A DNA stretch of 64,000 nt, taken from the NCBI RefSeq assembly GCF_030269925.1, contig NC_085129.1:18591501-18655500 (forward strand), in the 5' to 3' direction. The DNA is from Bombyx mori (lineage: Eukaryota > Arthropoda > Insecta > Lepidoptera > Bombycidae). A program made the position numbers and the translations under genes. The notes under the pieces were generated by a model, which saw nothing but the letters and a program-made list of their open reading frames with translations, did not search any database and had not been told where the DNA came from. The stretch's first letter is position 1, and each line of letters starts with the position of its first letter. Of this stretch, positions 63,065 through 64,000 are shown in pieces.

Positions 63065-63345
63065 AAGTCTCATCTAACGAGATGGCTAGCTTCTTTTGAC
63101 CCTGCGCGTTTAAGTACCAACCAAGTACCAAGACGTCTATTGCGTTTGGAGGCAGATGTACAAAGGAACCATCTGATTAGGAAGTAGTCACCGTCTCTCT
63201 TGGATGCTAGCAATGCCATGGACACTGCCAAGCCGTGGCCTTCCACTGAGTCCGCAAGCCTTGTTGGAAGAGGCCATACCACTGAGGAAACGTCGTGGAG
63301 GGGAGTTCATTCCAGAGTCGGACGTGGCAGAATGTCTCTGGAGAA
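63065..63345 (-). mobile_element. Jockey/CR1-like LINE 3' end
   Basis: Antisense: GAAGTAGTCACCGTCTCTCT, GGATGCTAGCAATGCCATGG, CCGCAAGCCTTGTTGGAAGA, GGGGAGTTCATTCCAGAGTC. Confidence 0.65.
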
Positions 63346-63499
63346 TGAATGATGGATGAACGTAGGGGTTCTAAATAGTCATATTAAAAATTAATGTAGG
63401 TGCTGTCTCGACCTCCTCAGAGCACTCCCCATGGAACAGAATAGTGCTCTGAGGAATTGTTTGAGATACCTTCATCTCGTTTTTACCATCGCACTGCCC

Positions 63500-63790
63500 G
63501 CTACCGGAGTAGAGTTCATCCATACTACCTGGAGCCACTGTGGTCATCCATAATGCGTTTCCAGAGATCTTTTTTGCTACTTACCATCCGGCTTTGGAAT
63601 GAGCAACCCTCCACGTTGTTTCCTGAGAGCTATGACATGTCCTTCTTCAAACGAGGCTTGTGGAGAGTACTTAACGGTAGGCAGCGGCTTGGCTCTGCCC
63701 CTGGCGTTGCTGACGTCCATGAGTAACGGTAACCACTCTCCATCAAGTGGGCCGTACGCTCGTCTGCATATACGGCAATAAAAACAAAAA
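63500..63790 (+). mobile_element. Jockey/CR1-like LINE 3' end, best copy
   Basis: An open frame gives RSFLLLTIRLWNEQPSTLFP, ESYDMSFFKRGLWRVLNGRQ, RLGSAPGVADVHE before a stop, then ACTCTCCATCAAGTGGGCCG and TATACGGCAATAAAAACAAA. It lies 87 bp before Myrf exon 15, in the same orientation. Confidence 0.75.
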
Positions 63791-63876
63791 GCAAAAAAAA
63801 ACTAGATAGAACTCAAATCCTTCAGTAAGCCTAAAGATTCCAATACCGGAACGCTGATGACGTATAACGTTCTCAG

Positions 63877-63984
63877 AGAAAAGCGGCCTCAAGACCACCG
63901 TGGACACGACCACGGCCCCCACGGACCCACCACTCACCAGCACAACGCCGCCACCCACCAAGAACTACATCAGCAGCCTCATAA
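63877..63984 (+). CDS. Myrf: Myrf exon 15, Pro/Thr-rich region
   Basis: Phase 1 in, phase 1 out. EKSGLKTTVDTTTAPTDPPL then TSTTPPPTKNYISSLI, a low-complexity Thr/Pro stretch typical of an O-glycosylated lumenal linker. Donor ATAA/GTGAGT. The rest of the gene is beyond the window. Confidence 0.85.
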   Translation, partial: RKAASRPPWTRPRPPRTHHSPAQRRHPPRTTSAAS

Positions 63985-64000
63985 GTGAGTACGCACAACT

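Overview
The window looks like nuclear DNA of a moth, most likely the silkworm Bombyx mori or a close relative. The evidence is AT-rich sequence, short GT-AG exons in long introns, and a dense load of lepidopteran-type repeats: tRNA-derived SINEs, Bm1-like SINEs, Lep1-like Helitrons, and RTE, R1 and Jockey/CR1-like LINE pieces. Species assignment is inference. Two host genes can be read, arranged head to head, and everything else is repeat or unassigned sequence.

Gene 1 (minus strand, about 0.5-3.7 kb) is a ropporin-1-like gene. Three exons carry the end of the RIIa docking fold, the middle and the C-terminus with a stop codon. The short exon encoding the N-terminus was not located; it should lie between 3.7 and 7.6 kb.

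Gene 2 (plus strand, 7.6 kb to beyond the right edge) is the homologue of myelin regulatory factor (MYRF), a membrane-tethered, self-cleaving transcription factor. Fifteen exons with fully compatible splice phases give about 880 residues: an acidic N-terminus with the conserved PESPPDSGSE patch, an Ndt80/PhoG-like DNA-binding domain, the intramolecular chaperone autoprocessing domain with its Ser-Lys dyad, a coiled coil, a Cys/His-rich segment, a transmembrane helix and the start of a Pro/Thr-rich distal region. The first intron is about 42 kb. A second phase-compatible candidate first exon lies inside it at 34.5 kb, suggesting alternative promoters.

Intron 1 (7.6-49.5 kb) is a repeat landscape. 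It holds a complete RTE-type LINE with an intact 1010-codon ORF and a perfect 12-bp target-site duplication (8.2-11.6 kb). It also holds a tiny LTR element with identical 180-bp LTRs and no coding capacity, nested in a SINE that is itself nested in a second SINE (17.1-18.3 kb). Further elements are a pogo/Tigger remnant (24.4-25.1 kb), a 5'-truncated R1-clade LINE with an intact reading frame (26.0-29.6 kb), a piggyBac-type MITE (35.7 kb), several Helitrons, and a 2.5-kb array of a 105-bp satellite (43.5-46.0 kb). Upstream of Myrf, at 5.4-6.8 kb, a pogo-type MITE sits in a Helitron that sits in a SINE. The short introns from 49.6 to 64 kb are also repeat-filled, in places right up to the splice sites. 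Coordinates of repeats are eye-read and good to about 10-20 bp unless a terminal motif or duplication fixes them.
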